From Niebla homalea (taxonomy: Eukaryota; Ascomycota; Lecanoromycetes; Lecanorales; Ramalinaceae), in contig JAHGAU010000023.1 in NCBI GenBank assembly GCA_019925105.1, positions 310,001 through 374,000 on the forward strand: a DNA stretch of 64,000 bases, read 5' to 3'. The translations under genes were made by a program, and so were the position numbers. Below are positions 1 to 13,249 of the stretch, one piece after another. The notes under the pieces were generated by a model. The model saw only the letters and a list, made by a program, of their open reading frames with translations. It made no database searches and had not been told where the DNA came from. Positions within the stretch are counted from its first letter, which is position 1. Every line of letters begins with the position of its first letter.

Positions 1-3000
1 AAAAATTATATTAAAGAAATTATAATATCGTTATTAATAACCGGATATAATAAAAGATATTATAAAATACGTATAAGGGTACCTAGCTTATATAAAATAA
101 ATATACGGAAGCCGTACGGTTCTATTAAGTCCAATTAAGGTAAAGGCTTTTTTTAACTTATTTAAGGCGGACTTTATTAACCCTTTTAAATAAACATAAA
201 ACGGTCTTTAATACGTTTTTAATATAATAAATTAATTTTTATAATTTATATAATTATTTTATACCGCGTTAATTAAAGTAAAGGACGTAATTATTACGTT
301 AAAAAAATATATAAATTATTACTTAAAACCCGCTACGATATATATAAATATCGGGAAGGTATTTATAAATAAAAGGATAGGAAGCTTCCTCCGGTTATAT
401 AATATTTAATTTATCTTTATATTAAGTATAATATATAAGGTAATAAATATAATAAAGTTTAATAATTAAATTTAATAAAACGTAATAAAGAAAACGTAAA
501 CTTAATAAAAGTATAATTAAATATAAATAGGAAAATTAACGATATTAGGTATTAGCTTAAAATATATTAAATATTTAAGGTACGTTTTTATTAATATCCT
601 TTTCGGGGTTAAGCCGGATATAATATATAAACGTAACGTAATTAAATTAAAAGTCAAAATACGTATTATAGAAAGAATAATACCGCTTTCGGAAGAAATA
701 ATATATAAAGCCGTTTAAGGATTTATAATAAACCGGGTAAGTATTAAAGAGGAATTATAAAAAAGTTAAATATAATAAAAAACCAATAAAAAAACGCTAT
801 AATAAAGGAATATAAGGTTAAAACCCGTTAAAAAAGGGTAATTAATTATATAACGGGATTTTACCTTTAATCTTGGGAAACTTAAGTTTTATTAGGTCGG
901 ATTATTTATTATTAAAAGCTTTATAAAAGAATATAAAGCTTTATATATATTAAAAAAATAAATAGAACTTTTATACTTAATTTATTTTATAAGGATTATC
1001 TTAAAGTATTTATATTGCGTATTAAATATCTTAAACTTTCTAATAAATTAGAATTAAAAATAATAAAGAAAATTAAGATCCGGCAGACGTAAACGGAAAA
1101 CGTTTTAATCCTTTAAAAACCGTTATAATTATAAATAATACGATTTAAAAGGAAGAAATATATATAAATAATATAACGCCGTTTCCTTTATATTTTTATT
1201 TTATTTACTTTTATATTTCGGTATATTAAAGATCTTAAGAAAATACGGATTTAAAAATTAAAAAAAAAAAAAAGGGAAAAAAATAAAAAAATAAGTAATT
1301 ACTTTAATAAATATAATTAAAAATAAAAAATTAAAAAAGAAAAAAAGTAAAAATATAATAAGGATTTAAAAGAAATAAGTATAAATAAAAGGATATTAAA
1401 CCTTTAGTCTTTTATTTATAGTCTTTTATTTATTATATTATAAATTATAAAATAATAAAATTATAAAAAATTATAATTATTTATAATTAAAAATATTTTT
1501 TTAAAAAAAAAAAGAAAATATATTAAAAATAATATATAAATAAAAGTATAATTAAGTATTAAAATTATATATTAAAAAATTTATTTAAAAAGATGCTTTT
1601 TTTATAAATTATAAGTTTAAATATTAAACTTATTATAAATATTACGTTAAAAATACAGGTAAAGTATATTATTAATATATATAAAAAATCTATTTTAAAT
1701 AACGGGTAATTAAGGTTCCGACTGCGCTTTAAAGATAGGTAATTAAATTTAATATTATTTTTTATTATGGTAATTACGGGACATAAAACCGTATTAATTA
1801 TTCCATCTTAAAAACAGAAAAGAAAACGGAGCGGAAAAACTGGTATATATATAAGGACGTAACTTAAAATAAAAATAACCCGTTATTAAAGAAACGACCC
1901 GATAAGTAAGCCTGGTAATATAATTGAAAAAGTTAATAAAATAATCTGAAGACCGATTAAGGCTTTAATCCATAAATAACTATATACGTATTCTTCCGGT
2001 AAAATATATATTAAAATTATAATTATAATAATATATTTAATAACTTTAATCCGGAATTAAAATTAAATAATATAAATTAAACGTAATAAAATTAAAAATA
2101 ATCCGGAATATAAGGTTTATTAACGTTAATAATATAAAGTTAAAGAAAGACATAAACTTCTCCTTAAAGTATAATTATATTATTTATAGAAGTAACTTTA
2201 ATTAAGAACGGTTAAGGAATTATATTTAAATTAAAGACCTTAAAGGTTATTATATATACGGGGATAAAATAGAAGGAGGAATTTATTAAGGGAGAGATAC
2301 TTATAAAAATACGGGTAAGGGCTACCGTATACGTATAATATAAGTAGTAAACTTAAAAGGAAAAAAAGTTAATAAAGGAGCCCGGATAAGCTTATTATTT
2401 AAACGGAGAATTAATTAATAATTACTTTATATATAAAAAGGAAAAATAACTTATTAAAATTAAGGTTAATAAAACTTAAATTAAAGATATCTTTAATTAA
2501 GTTTAAATTAAATAAGCGGTATTATTTTTTCTTAAGTGACCGTTTATAAGATTCAGTTAAGGAATTAATCCTTAAAAAGGACGGATTATATTTTATATAA
2601 ATTTTATTACGTTAAGCGGGTTTATATAATTAAAATAGTTTTATAATTCCGGTAGGGCCGGATTAATATATTAATAAAGGGATTATTTAAATTAAAGGAG
2701 TTATTTAAGTTAATAAGTAAAAAGTAAATAATATAAATAATTAAATTAATTAAGCGGATAAAGATAATAAATAACGATTAAATAGGGATTATTAAGGTAA
2801 ATAAATAATAAAATTAAATAACTAAGATTTAAGAATAAGTTATAATAATAATAAACGAGTATTAAAAGTAAAAAATATAATAAAAGATATTTATTAAGGT
2901 TATAACTATTAAGTTAATTATAAACTATAATTAATTATAAAATATATATAACTTTTTATATTAAATTTACGATTAATATTAAGATTAAATAATATATAAC

Positions 3001-6000
3001 GTATTAAAGAAAAAGCACTTATTTAAATTATATTTTAATATTAAAAATCTATAAAAAAGAATTAATAACGGTTAATTAAAAAGTAAATTAATTTATATAT
3101 ACCTAGATAAAACCTATAATCGCTTAACCGATACTTAAAGATATAATTTAAATAAATATTATTTAATAGATTTTTAATATAACGGTAATTAATAAAAATA
3201 AATTAACGACCGTTATTAATTTATTAATACCGGATATACGCTTAAATATCTTTACGTATATAAAAAGCGTAAACTTAAATATATACCGTAAGAAGCTTTT
3301 AAAAGTAAGAAAGTTAAAATAAATTAAGGTTAAAAAAACCAATAAATATAGCTTTAAATAAATTATTTAATTAATATCCAAATAAATTTTAAAAATAATA
3401 AAGATATATTTATTTAATTTAATAAAGTTAATAATTAAAGTATACCTTTTAAAGTATAAAAATATAATAAAGATAATTTAAATTAATATAATTTAAATTA
3501 AAAAATCCGAAAAAACTATAAAGAAGTTAATATAAATATAAAGTAAATAACCGATATTAAGGTTATAAATTTATATATATTCTTAGAAGGATAATTAATA
3601 ATTAAGTATATAATTAAGTTAAATTTAGGATAAGTTAATTAAAGTATAAAAGGAGTTAGAGATTAAAAAAGTTAAAAAAATAAAAAAATTTTAAAAAATA
3701 AAAAGAAATAAAAAAGGTAAATAAGCAAAAAAAATAAAGTAAATAATTACGCGGTATAATTATTAAATAAGTAAATAATTAAATATTATTTTTAACGTTT
3801 TACTTACCGATAGAACCGGCTAGAACGGAACTTAATAAAAATAATAAGCAATATTATTACGTTTAAAAGGAACCCCTTTTAATATATTTTTTAAAAATAC
3901 CTATATCGGAACAATTATACGTAAGTTATTAAAAGAATATAAAAATATATTTCATTTATAAATAAATACGGCCCTAAGGGTACTTAATATATTAATTAAT
4001 TAAAGGAAAAGTATATAAATAAATAAAAGTAAATATTAAGGGTTATAATAAAGAGTATATTTTTAATAAATATTATTAAGTATAATAATAAGCGTTAAAA
4101 AAGTTTATATAAAGGCTAAAGAATTATTTAAAAATTAATAAATAATTATTTTATTTTTTTCTTTTTTCCTTTACTTTTTTAAGAAATAATATATAAATAA
4201 TAATAATTATAATAAATTATTACCCCTTAATTATTTTCTTAATATTAATATAATAAATTAATAAAGAAATAATATTAATAAATAAATATAAATTAAATAA
4301 TTATATATAAGATTATTTTAAATATGTTAATAAAGAAAGATATTAAAATTTATAAAAAAATTTAAATAAAACTTACTTAAATAATTAAGTTTTCTTAAAA
4401 CGTACTTAAAGTTACGTAATAAACCTACTTAAGATATATTTAATAATAACGGGACTAAAAAAGACATTAAAAGTATATAAATAAAGAAGTAAAATAAAGA
4501 ATAATCGATTATAATGTTTTATCCTTATAAAGGGCGGTATCTATAATTTTTTAATGAGCGGAATAAAACGTATTATACCCTTATACGGATTAAGCGTATT
4601 ATACTTAAAAAAGATATAAATATAAGTAACTTAAGCCTTAAGATAAATAAACGTAAAGTATTAAAGTTATTATTATTAATAAGTTAGAATAATAAAATTA
4701 AAGGGTTACCCTTAAGAAAATTAAGTCTTAATATATTTATTTATTATTATTAAATAAGATTTAAGAATAAAACTATAAAAAAAATAAGTAAATATATATA
4801 TAAACGGCGTTAAAAAATAAGAAGTATTTATTAATAATATATAATATTAAAAGGGTAAATTTATTATAAAGGGAGTAAAAGTAAATTAATACTATATTAA
4901 TATTTCTTTAACTTTTATATTTATAATAATTTAAATTATTAAAAAAATATTATAAAAGGTATATATACGATCGAAATATATATAAATAAGTATAATATAA
5001 TTTAAAGTATAATAATATTAAGGGTAATATTTTATTATAGAGGGAGTTAAAAAGGGGGAAAGTATAAAAAATATTAAACTTACGGATAAATATATAAAGG
5101 AATAAAAATATTAAAAGGGCTAATTAAAAGTAAAATCGATTTATATATACTTTAAAAGGAGAAAGGATAACAGATTATTATAATAAGTAACTTATACCTT
5201 ACCAACTTATATAAGGGCTGCGGCCCATCTTCAATTGCACTCCATTACCACCTGCTATTTCATCACTTTTGCTCTTTCTTTCCTTTCTATCTTTTCTAAG
5301 TTTAATAAACTTATTAAAAACTTAAATATAATATATTTAATTAAACGGTTCTTAAAGGCGTCTTTAATACCTTAAATTATTCATTATAACTTCTTTTATA
5401 ATAAGTATATTTTTATTATTATAATATTTATTTTAATACTTAAGAAGTTAAATATAGTACTTATAAGGTTTTTCTTAAAATTTATAAGTAACCCAAATTT
5501 ATTATATAAATAATTAAAGGCTTAATTAAAAACCTTAAGGTTAATTTTTAACGGGAATATATTAAAAAAGTTATTTAAATAATAAAGTATAATATTAAAA
5601 TTAAGTTTAATAATAAGTATTTAATATAAATTTTTTATTATAAAATTAAATAAGAATAATATAATTCTTCATTTAAAAAGGAAAAAATACTTAATATAAT
5701 AAATATTATCCCACGTAAACTTAAATAATTACCGGTTATTTATAATTATTAAAATATAGCGGAAAATATTAAATAAGTCCTTTTTAATAAATATAAAGCT
5801 TAAGCCCTATATAATTATTATATTAATTATTTTATTAATAAATATATACTTAAAAACTTTATAAAGGACGTTAATTCCGTTATTAATAGATTCCCCGCGG
5901 AAATATAAAAGGTTATAAATACGGCGTTATTTACCGTTATACTTAAAAGTTAAAACCAGTAAGGAGTATATATATAGTTTATTAGGGACGTACGTATGGG

Positions 6001-7690
6001 TAATAAAACGGTTTTTAACCAGTTATTTATGGATATTGTTATTCAATATAATAAGGTCCTTTATAATTAACGGGTAAAATAAGTAAACTACGGACCTATT
6101 AGGGCCGTAATAACCTAATTTTACCCCGAAACGGCTTAATTATCTTATTAATAAACGGTAATTGCGGTCCGGGTAACAATATAATTAAAAATCCTACTTT
6201 TTAACTTTAAGTAGGATTTCTTTATTTACTTAATTACCACTTATATTTACTATATAATAAAGTAAACCTTTATTAATATTTATTAAAGACAAAAGGATAA
6301 TTACGGAGTTAATTAATTATCTATTATAGGGCTACTTAAATAATAATATATTAAAATTACCTTATTAAATATAGTTTTAAGCCTTATAAAAATCCTTATA
6401 ATTATAATATATATAATTATATTAATACTTAAAATCGGATATTATATATTTATCCTTATTTTAATTACGGTAAACTTAATCCTTTTTATCTTTATATCTT
6501 AATATTATTATAATGGTTAACCGTAAAGTTAAGGAAATTATTATATTAAAATAAAGTCTTAAGATACTATAAGTTTTATTTATATTATAAACCGTTTAAT
6601 TTTCCGGTTTATTTTAATTATAAGTTATTATATATTTAATAAAAATATAATAATATTAAATTACGAAATTAAGGATATATAAGATTAATAACTTAAAAAA
6701 ATAAGTTTAATATATTATAAAGGTTTTATATATTTTAAGCCGTTTTTTTAAGTTAAAATAATAAAGAATTATAAAGTAAATCTTAATATTAATAAATAAT
6801 AATTAATATTTCTTTTTAAATACGTTTTTTTTACCTTAAAGTTTAACTTTAAAGGAATAATATTTTATTATAATTTTTTTAAGGATTAAATAATTTAAAT
6901 CCCCTTTTTATATAATAATAAATTAGGACCTTTTAATTAAAGGAAATTTAATATAAATATTACGGTATTTATAAAGAAACGTATTTAATAAAATACTTTT
7001 AAAGGATACTTTATATTTATTATAATATAAACCTTATAAAGCCTTTAATTCCAACGTTATACCCTATATTTTAACTTAAGGCTATTTATATTAAAGGAAA
7101 AACGGTTAAGATTATTAATAAGGCATTTAAATAAATAAAGTATATCCGGTTAATACATATAGTTACCTCCCCGTTTACGGAATTTATAAGGGTAAAGCCT
7201 TAAGTTAATTAAGTTATTAAGTAAAAGGCTTTTATATATAATAGATTTTAATTTTTTATATATTAATATTATTATTATTATTAAGATTAAAAATAATAAA
7301 TTCAGTTAATAATTATAAACTTATAATATAGACGTAATAAAAATAAAATCGTAATATAAACTTAAACGTAAATTTATCATTAATAAACTTTTTAACTTAA
7401 TTATATAAAGTACGATCCGTTACCTTTTTAATTACGGAAGATACTTTAATTAATCCCTTTAATAATAAAAACCTCGGGATAACTTTATTATATAAGGTTA
7501 ATTAAGTAAAATAAACGGTAATAATAAGGTTAAAGCGGATAAATATAATAATAAATACGTTAAATAATTTATTAAGTATAAAGTTAATGAAAAAATAATA
7601 AGTTTTTAATAAAAAAAACGTATATAAAGTAATTTTAATAAAAATTATTATTTAAGTAAATCCTTAAAGATAAAATAAAGAATTTAAGGA
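1..7690. repeat. RIP-mutated AT-rich block, gene-free
   Basis: Very AT-rich sequence in which CA and TG dinucleotides are nearly absent, while CG, CC, CT, GG and TA remain; the first 120 bases contain none of either. This is what repeat-induced point mutation (CpA to TpA) leaves behind in ascomycete repeats. No open reading frame of useful length survives on either strand. The original repeats cannot be identified by eye. The left end lies outside the window; the right end is sharp, near 7690, where normal base composition resumes. Slightly less mutated stretches occur near 1700-1990 and 5168-5300. Confidence 0.9.
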
Positions 7691-7920
7691 TTTAAGTAAG
7701 TTAGCTTATATAAATCTCTGAGCTCCCCCGCACGGCCCCTGAAGAGCCGCTTAGCCGACAAGTAGCTATTCCGCATGTCCGGCAAATTAGCTAGTAGCTA
7801 AACTATACCCTCACATACAAGATATTCCTTAAGCGCTGCTGCCATTTCGCCGTTCCTTTACAACTTACTTTATCCAAACTTTTCTTCGACTTTGCAACAC
7901 AAGTTTCAGGAATAGCAAAA

Positions 7921-8489
7921 ATGACAGGTCAGCAGATCCTGGAGTGTTGCGCAAAGGATGACCCAGATCTACTGAAGGGGGCGTTGGCCGCCCGGCCACC
8001 AGGCGAAAGCAATCCGTCCAGTCACGATATGCTGGTAGCCGCTTGCAATGCTAAGCAAACTCGAATCGTTCGATTTCTGATTCAACAATACCCCCAAATC
8101 GAAACCAGCCAAGAACTCCATGAAGCTGCAATGGCAGGAGGTATACCAGTATATAAGGTTATTCTGGACCGGTATCCCAGCTTAAAAAGCCACACTTTTG
8201 GTCATAACAGTGATCCAATTGGTGAAGCGGTAATGAATGGAGATATCGACATGTTAAAGTTCCTATTAAAGGAAGGCTTTAATATCCAAAAGGCCCACTT
8301 TTGCTATATGCCCGTAATCCAGCCCCCTTTCCTTCTCTCGCAACCAGTCCCAAATGTTATCGATGAATCTAATGGTATACGTGGCTACAGGTACTGGAGC
8401 TCGCAATTGAGTACGAGGCTAGTGAGGAGATCATGGAAGTGCTGCGGCAACATGGAGCGCCGGAGAAATTGACTTATTACGACCCCTGA
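7921..8489 (+). CDS. Small ankyrin-repeat protein
   Basis: Two exons, 7921-8313 and 8391-8489, give 163 residues. The reading frame without splicing runs into unrelated sequence after residue 131. Removing a 77-base intron (GTAATC donor, CTAAT branch-like site, CTACAG acceptor, phase 0) restores an ankyrin-like ending, VLELAIEYEASEEIMEVLRQ. Helix pairs typical of ankyrin repeats are seen around residues 35-60 (MLVAACNAKQTRIVRFLIQQ), 65-90 and 105-125 (IGEAVMNGDIDMLKFLLKEG). There is no signal peptide or membrane segment. The role is presumably protein binding; the partner is unknown. The gene starts about 230 bases from the edge of the RIP-mutated block, a position that favours mutation and copy-number change. 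The donor is weak, so the exact junction is uncertain. Confidence 0.65.
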
Positions 8490-8998
8490 AGCCCGCGCCT
8501 CCATGTACACGCCTCCAAAATCTTGGATGAAACAGCAGTACCATCCAGTGGGCTCTACCGCAATCAGTTGAAACACGTGCCGCCCGCAGGTTTTTCTTTA
8601 GCTTCTGTTGAGTTGATGTTGTCCGTACGAGACCAATGATTCTATCTGATGGATGCAAATAGTATGGGATGCTTTGCATCTGGGCAGGCCACAACGTCTC
8701 TAACTATGACTGCTCTCATCATTCCCTCATCACTTGAAACCGCATCCCTGGCGAGATCTGTCAGAGGTGTTCACAAGCATACAAAATATCGGTTAAAAGG
8801 CCATTCTGGCTTCATCGAAGCCTAATGGCACATGGTTCCATTCAAACAGGGCGGGCATAAACAGGCTCGATCCCATCTTTCTTTTGTCCCTGCGCAAAGT
8901 CGTCCAATTTTCCATCATTCCTTATTGTGAGCGAAAGCGTTCTCTCCCCAGCTAGATTCTCCAGAGGCTTCGACGTGCGCTTATCAAAAGTTCACGTA
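8490..8998. other. Intergenic, nothing recognised
   Basis: Normal base composition between the ankyrin gene and the secreted-protein gene. I see no conserved reading frame or repeat. It should contain the promoter of the gene starting at 8999. Confidence 0.5.
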
Positions 8999-10209
8999 AT
9001 GGCGATATCACGCCTGCTATCCCTTGGACTATTGCTCCCTCTTCTGATAGCTGTCATTGGCAGTCCAATCCGGTGGTCTGTCAGAGACAATTTTGCAACA
9101 CAAAACATCGGGACCACCACCACCCTAGAGCTTCGAGACTTATTCAAGCGCCAATGCGTACCTTCGGGTAAGAAAAGGCCGAAATGGAACTGTGACGGCA
9201 AACCTGTCTCAATGCAGGAATTTCGTGATCATATTGCCCAGAAGGGTTACGCTGACGGGAGGATCACCATGTTCTATACAAAACTTAGTGAGCCTTACAC
9301 CCACACTCTTCCCTCCAGTCTGTGGTACCCTGACGTATTTTTAACACAGATGGCCCAGAAGGTGTCCCGGTGTCGAAGTGCTGGGCCGACAATCACCCTG
9401 TCTACATACCTCCAAAGAATCCCAGTTCCAATGATGCGGCAGAAAAGGCTGGGTATGTCCAATTGCGTTTTCATCATCTCTTACTTAGAACTAAGCACAA
9501 CGCGTTTTCATGATCCTTTACCTACGCCCATTACGTTGCCATCATCCCTTGCCTTAGCCTATCACATTTCCATACTTTGCAAGGGCCCATTACTTTTCCA
9601 TCATTTCTTGCTTCGAAGACCAATAGGACATTTGCTCAAATGCTGACATCTTGAAGGTATGTCATGTTCGACAGGTCCTGCGACCATGGGTGGAGCTCGA
9701 GGGTTCTCGCGGATTACAAGTCTCATGAAAAGGAACTCGGATTTACGGCCGATCAATTCCAAAAGTGCAAGTCACAGGCACTGGCCGAGCAGGCCTCCGG
9801 TGATGTATACTTCTTCATCCCCAAAGGTGTGGACGCAGAGCCTGACAGCGCTGTACGTACCCACCATCACGTTTCAGCATTGGCTTGTTGTTTCTCACCA
9901 CATTCCACCACTATCTAAAGTTCATCCAACCCTTTCCTTTACTACTGATTCACTATCAGCCCCTGTCCCTCTTCCTCATCTATCTCTTTGCTGCTCTTTA
10001 CCTCTTCAACCACAAAGGCTGACAGTGCCTTATCGTTATAGTGGACTGGCTGGGAGTTCCCCGCTCTCAAGCGGAACGATAAGGTTACAAACGTCTGGCG
10101 AGTCGATCCTACCGATCCGTACAATAACGACATGGAGAATATCTGGACAAAGGGAACGGAGGATAAGGGCCCTATGCCAAGGTGTAAAGCTGATGGCACC
10201 CCGAGATGA
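8999..10209 (+). CDS. Secreted protein, effector-like, unknown family
   Basis: Four exons, 8999-9287, 9350-9452, 9657-9852 and 10042-10209, give 251 residues. The start is the ATG followed by a hydrophobic run (LLSLGLLLPLLIAVIG) that looks like a signal peptide; a KR dibasic site follows near residues 49-50 (LFKRQC). The mature part has spaced cysteines and stretches such as SMQEFRDHIAQKGY, KCWADNHP, YVMFDRS and NVWRVDP. The exon structure is supported by a decayed copy at 15040-16115, which shares the junction positions. Compared with that copy, this gene has an in-frame TGA at 10207 where the copy reads on for about 25 residues, so it is probably C-terminally truncated. Introns 2 and 3 are long (204 and 189 bases). 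I do not recognise the family. Its location beside a RIP-mutated block suits a fungal effector, but that is inference. Confidence 0.6.
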
Positions 10210-10505
10210 TTTGAGATCTGCAACGGCGTTTCATCTATTTTCACCTGTGTTTTGGGAGTCTTTTTCGTACAAAAAACTGCTGAGTACGTTATATATAAAA
10301 TGTTATCTGGGTTCTTTTTTTTATGAATCATAATATATATAAGTTCCCCTTGAAATATATTACGTTTTGATTATTTATATTTGACCCCCCGCCAATCGAG
10401 TTCAATTAATTCGTTCGTGTTAGGATCTCAGCAGAGCTGATCCTTGGCACCTTGGCACTGAGCGGGTCTACCTTGAAGCTTGCTTGGCGCGCACCTTCAT
10501 ATATA

Positions 10506-10760
10506 TTACATTTTACCCACCGTTATACAGAGCACGCCACAGTTCGCAAGTATTCTATAGTACAATAATGCAATCGAGATAGCCGCCAGAGTGTATCGCA
10601 ATGCCAGAAAGACTCTCGAATTTACAAGACGTGCGCCACTTTCTCCCGTCCCTTTGATTTTGATACACGGGGCTGCAAAACCTTCTCTTACGTTTCGATA
10701 GCCTTGCTCCTCGAGTGGCTCCGATAGCTCATGGATGAGGTTTTCTGGGTTCAGATCCAT
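10506..10760 (-). CDS. Doubtful 84-residue ORF with one hydrophobic segment
   Basis: A small open frame on the minus strand with an acidic N-terminus (MDLNPENLIHELSEPLEEQG) and one hydrophobic stretch near residues 54-68. It lies directly downstream of the nuclease-like gene on the same strand. I recognise no family, and it may be chance. The rest of 10210-10867 holds a short AT-rich patch (10270-10390) and nothing else I can name. Confidence 0.2.
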   Translation of the reverse strand: MDLNPENLIHELSEPLEEQGYRNVREGFAAPCIKIKGTGESGARLVNSRVFLALRYTLAAISIALLYYRILANCGVLCITVGKM

Positions 10761-10867
10761 AACGTAGTACCATCCAGGGGTTCCTCCAATTCAGTCGCCT
10801 TGCCCATTAAGTGGCTCTGACAGTCCACGCATGAAAATAGTCCTTTACCATCCACAACGCGAAACCA

Positions 10868-12290
10868 TCAAACGGCTCTTCTAAAGAGCTTGGTGGGACG
10901 ATACGTACCCTCAACCTTGAAGTGCAGCTGCTCCCCTTTTTCAGTCTGGTACCATTCGAACTTCTTGACCGGGTACCAGTCCTTCTTTCGGTAATCGCTC
11001 CAGTACCATTGTTTCTTCTTCTCATCCCTCCAAGCTTCGAGCCTAGTGTCAATCTTCTGCTGCGTGGGCTGCACCTGGAGGCGATCGAAATCGGCGGTGA
11101 GATCTCTACTAGAGTAGCCTTGCTTACCATATGTGACGCTTGAACCGCTGTAATGAGAGCTATGCGACGTCTGGGCCTGGTGGTTTCCAGATGAGCCTGC
11201 GCCGGGCCCGGGTCCTCGAGAAGGGCCACCAGGACCAGCCCCCCCAAATGTGGAGCCATCGTTCGGTTGATTCCAACCAAAGCAATTTTTCTCCTTGTCC
11301 GTAGTTGACGTTAATCTACGGCGGCGTTGCGAATCCGGAGATGGGTCGTTTCTCTGCACCATAAGCATCAAGCCAAGCATGCATTCTCTCGTCGAGACAG
11401 CGCCTGTCGTCTGGGACGAGCGCTGATTGAAATAGATGCCGTTCGAAATGGCCAGTACCATGGCATTTGAATCATACGTCGAAGGTCTTCGCTCGAGGAA
11501 ATAGGTGATATCATAGCTGGTGAGGAAACCATATCGTAGATCGAAAGCATCCATGTAGCCTGCTATCTGTGCGATGCTGTGCACCCCTGTTCCCCTTAAA
11601 ATGTTGCTGGATGGGGCAATGATGTCAGGCCAGTCATCTTGTGTCCAGGGTGTCTTTACTTCGCCAGCGATGACAGTGCTGAAATGCGGGGTTCGCGTAT
11701 CCCAGATGGCAATGTCCGGTAGCAGATTGACGTTTCGCTGGTTGTGCCAGTCTCCCAGGGTGTACCCAAGCCCGAGGCTGCGAGCGACATCGTTCATCAC
11801 GTGGCTGACCTGGTGATGGAAGCGGCTCACGACTCCTTGCTCGGTGGCGCAAAGAACGGTCTCTCGATCGCAGAACGCGAGCATGTCAGGTGTGATCCGG
11901 TGAATGGGCTGTGCGGTCGGCGACAGGTGTTGATTAGTGTAATGGCGCACTTCCTGCTCAAACGTGGCCCAGTATGTGACCCTAAGTAGATCGCAGAATC
12001 AGCTTTCCTGTTTCTGGCAAAACGTGGAGCTAGCTTTGTTTTCCAGGTATAATATGGAGCCAGCATTGTTTAATACGTTATGGGACTTCTCAGACATTGA
12101 TAAACTTGGATAAAACATCTCCGAGACTTACTTACCTACCAATAAGTTTGGAGGTCAGTGAGGTGGCTCTTCCTGAGGTCTTGCTGGGGGCTTCTTGTAG
12201 GCGTGGCAAAGGCGCATAGGTGATGTTCATTGCATTGTAAGGGATGGGTTGGCCAGGCGCCTGGGTGGGAGCTAACGGTTGATATGCCAT
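10868..12290 (-). CDS. PD-(D/E)XK nuclease-like protein
   Basis: Two exons, 12290-12136 and 11981-10868, give 422 residues. Splicing uses a strong GTAAGT donor and a TTAG acceptor (phase 2), joining MAYQPLAPTQAPGQPIPY... to VTYWATFEQEVRHY. Residues 140-141 (LPDIAIWD) and 159-161 (IAGEVKTPW) form the PD...ExK pattern of the restriction-endonuclease fold with normal spacing, followed by a helix HSIAQIAGYM that may supply the usual glutamine. The C-terminal third is low-complexity (Gly/Pro/Ser) and then Lys/Trp/Tyr-rich. Fungal genomes carry many such proteins of unknown role, often near kinase-like genes, as here. The 154-base intron is longer than its neighbours. Nuclease activity is inferred from motif spacing only. 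Confidence 0.65.
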
Positions 12291-13249
12291 GACGTAGAGC
12301 TATGTGCGTGGCTGGTTGATGGAACTCGTACGAAGAAAATCCTTCAAAAAAGCAGAAGTTTTTATCGATTAAAGAGAACATTCCTGCATCGGAGCTCAGT
12401 CTTTATGTATTTAACTTCATGTTCATGCTTTCGCTGCTCAGAAGCCTCCCATGGCGCGCGCGTATAGGACGGCAGTGTGAGTTCCACCTCGTGTCAATGA
12501 AAGAGTAGACGATTGGCGAAGAATGACCGTTCGAAGACGAGATCAGGAGGTCGTCGCAGTGATTATAATCCATGCTCCTGGAAAATTGAAACGTTGCCAC
12601 AGAATGGCTTCGATGTCCTCGAATAACTGGTTGATGAAGGCCCAGGTCATTCTGGCAACGAATAGAGCATTTCTATTCAAGTTTCAAGCAATCCACGCCC
12701 CGTTTGAGGTCCGTTGTATAATTCGTCGTGTATAGCGGGATCTATAGCCCTTGACATGTAGAGGAACTAAAGCATAATCGAAAAGAGGCACAGGCTCACA
12801 AGTGTTCGCAATTCTGGATCGAAAATGGACGATTCGTTGAGCTTGGCCAGCGCTTAGACAAACCTTGAATGCTAGGCCGTGATGCTGAAATAGAACGCGG
12901 CCCAAAGTTCTGAAGTCTCCTGAGAAGACATCAAAGATTAGTCTAATGTCAGATGGAATTTCAGCACAGGGTGAAGCGAATCCGTCCTGTCCTTAATGGC
13001 GTTGACATCCGCGCTTACAAGGAATGCGTACTTCTCAGCACGCTAACTTCAGAGGCCTTTGCAAGCCTGACACCTTCATCATCACGTCTCGCAAGACAAA
13101 GAACACCGCAGAACTGCTCAACCTCTCTTGAAGGTGTGTGAGACCAGGTTTTACCCTGGCCGACTTCATCTATATTGCCTTGTGGCCCCTCCATGGTATC
13201 AATACAACAATTCAACGAACATTGATCGATCCTGGTGTAGGCTGTAAGC
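12291..13249. other. Intergenic with one orphan exon-like ORF (minus strand)
   Basis: The minus strand between about 12985 and 12684 reads as a convincing protein segment of roughly 100 residues ending in a stop, including IRLIFDVFSGDFRTLGRVLF, VCLSAGQAQRIVHFRSRI and CEPVPLFDYALVPL. Upstream it meets a stop, and I could not find a first exon. It may be the last exon of a decayed gene. I see nothing else in this stretch. Confidence 0.35.

Noticed and set aside
9659..10333. Long open frame overlapping exons 3 and 4 of the secreted-protein gene
   Set aside because: Its sequence has no protein character, and the frames carrying YVMFDRS and NVWRVDP match the second copy at 15040.
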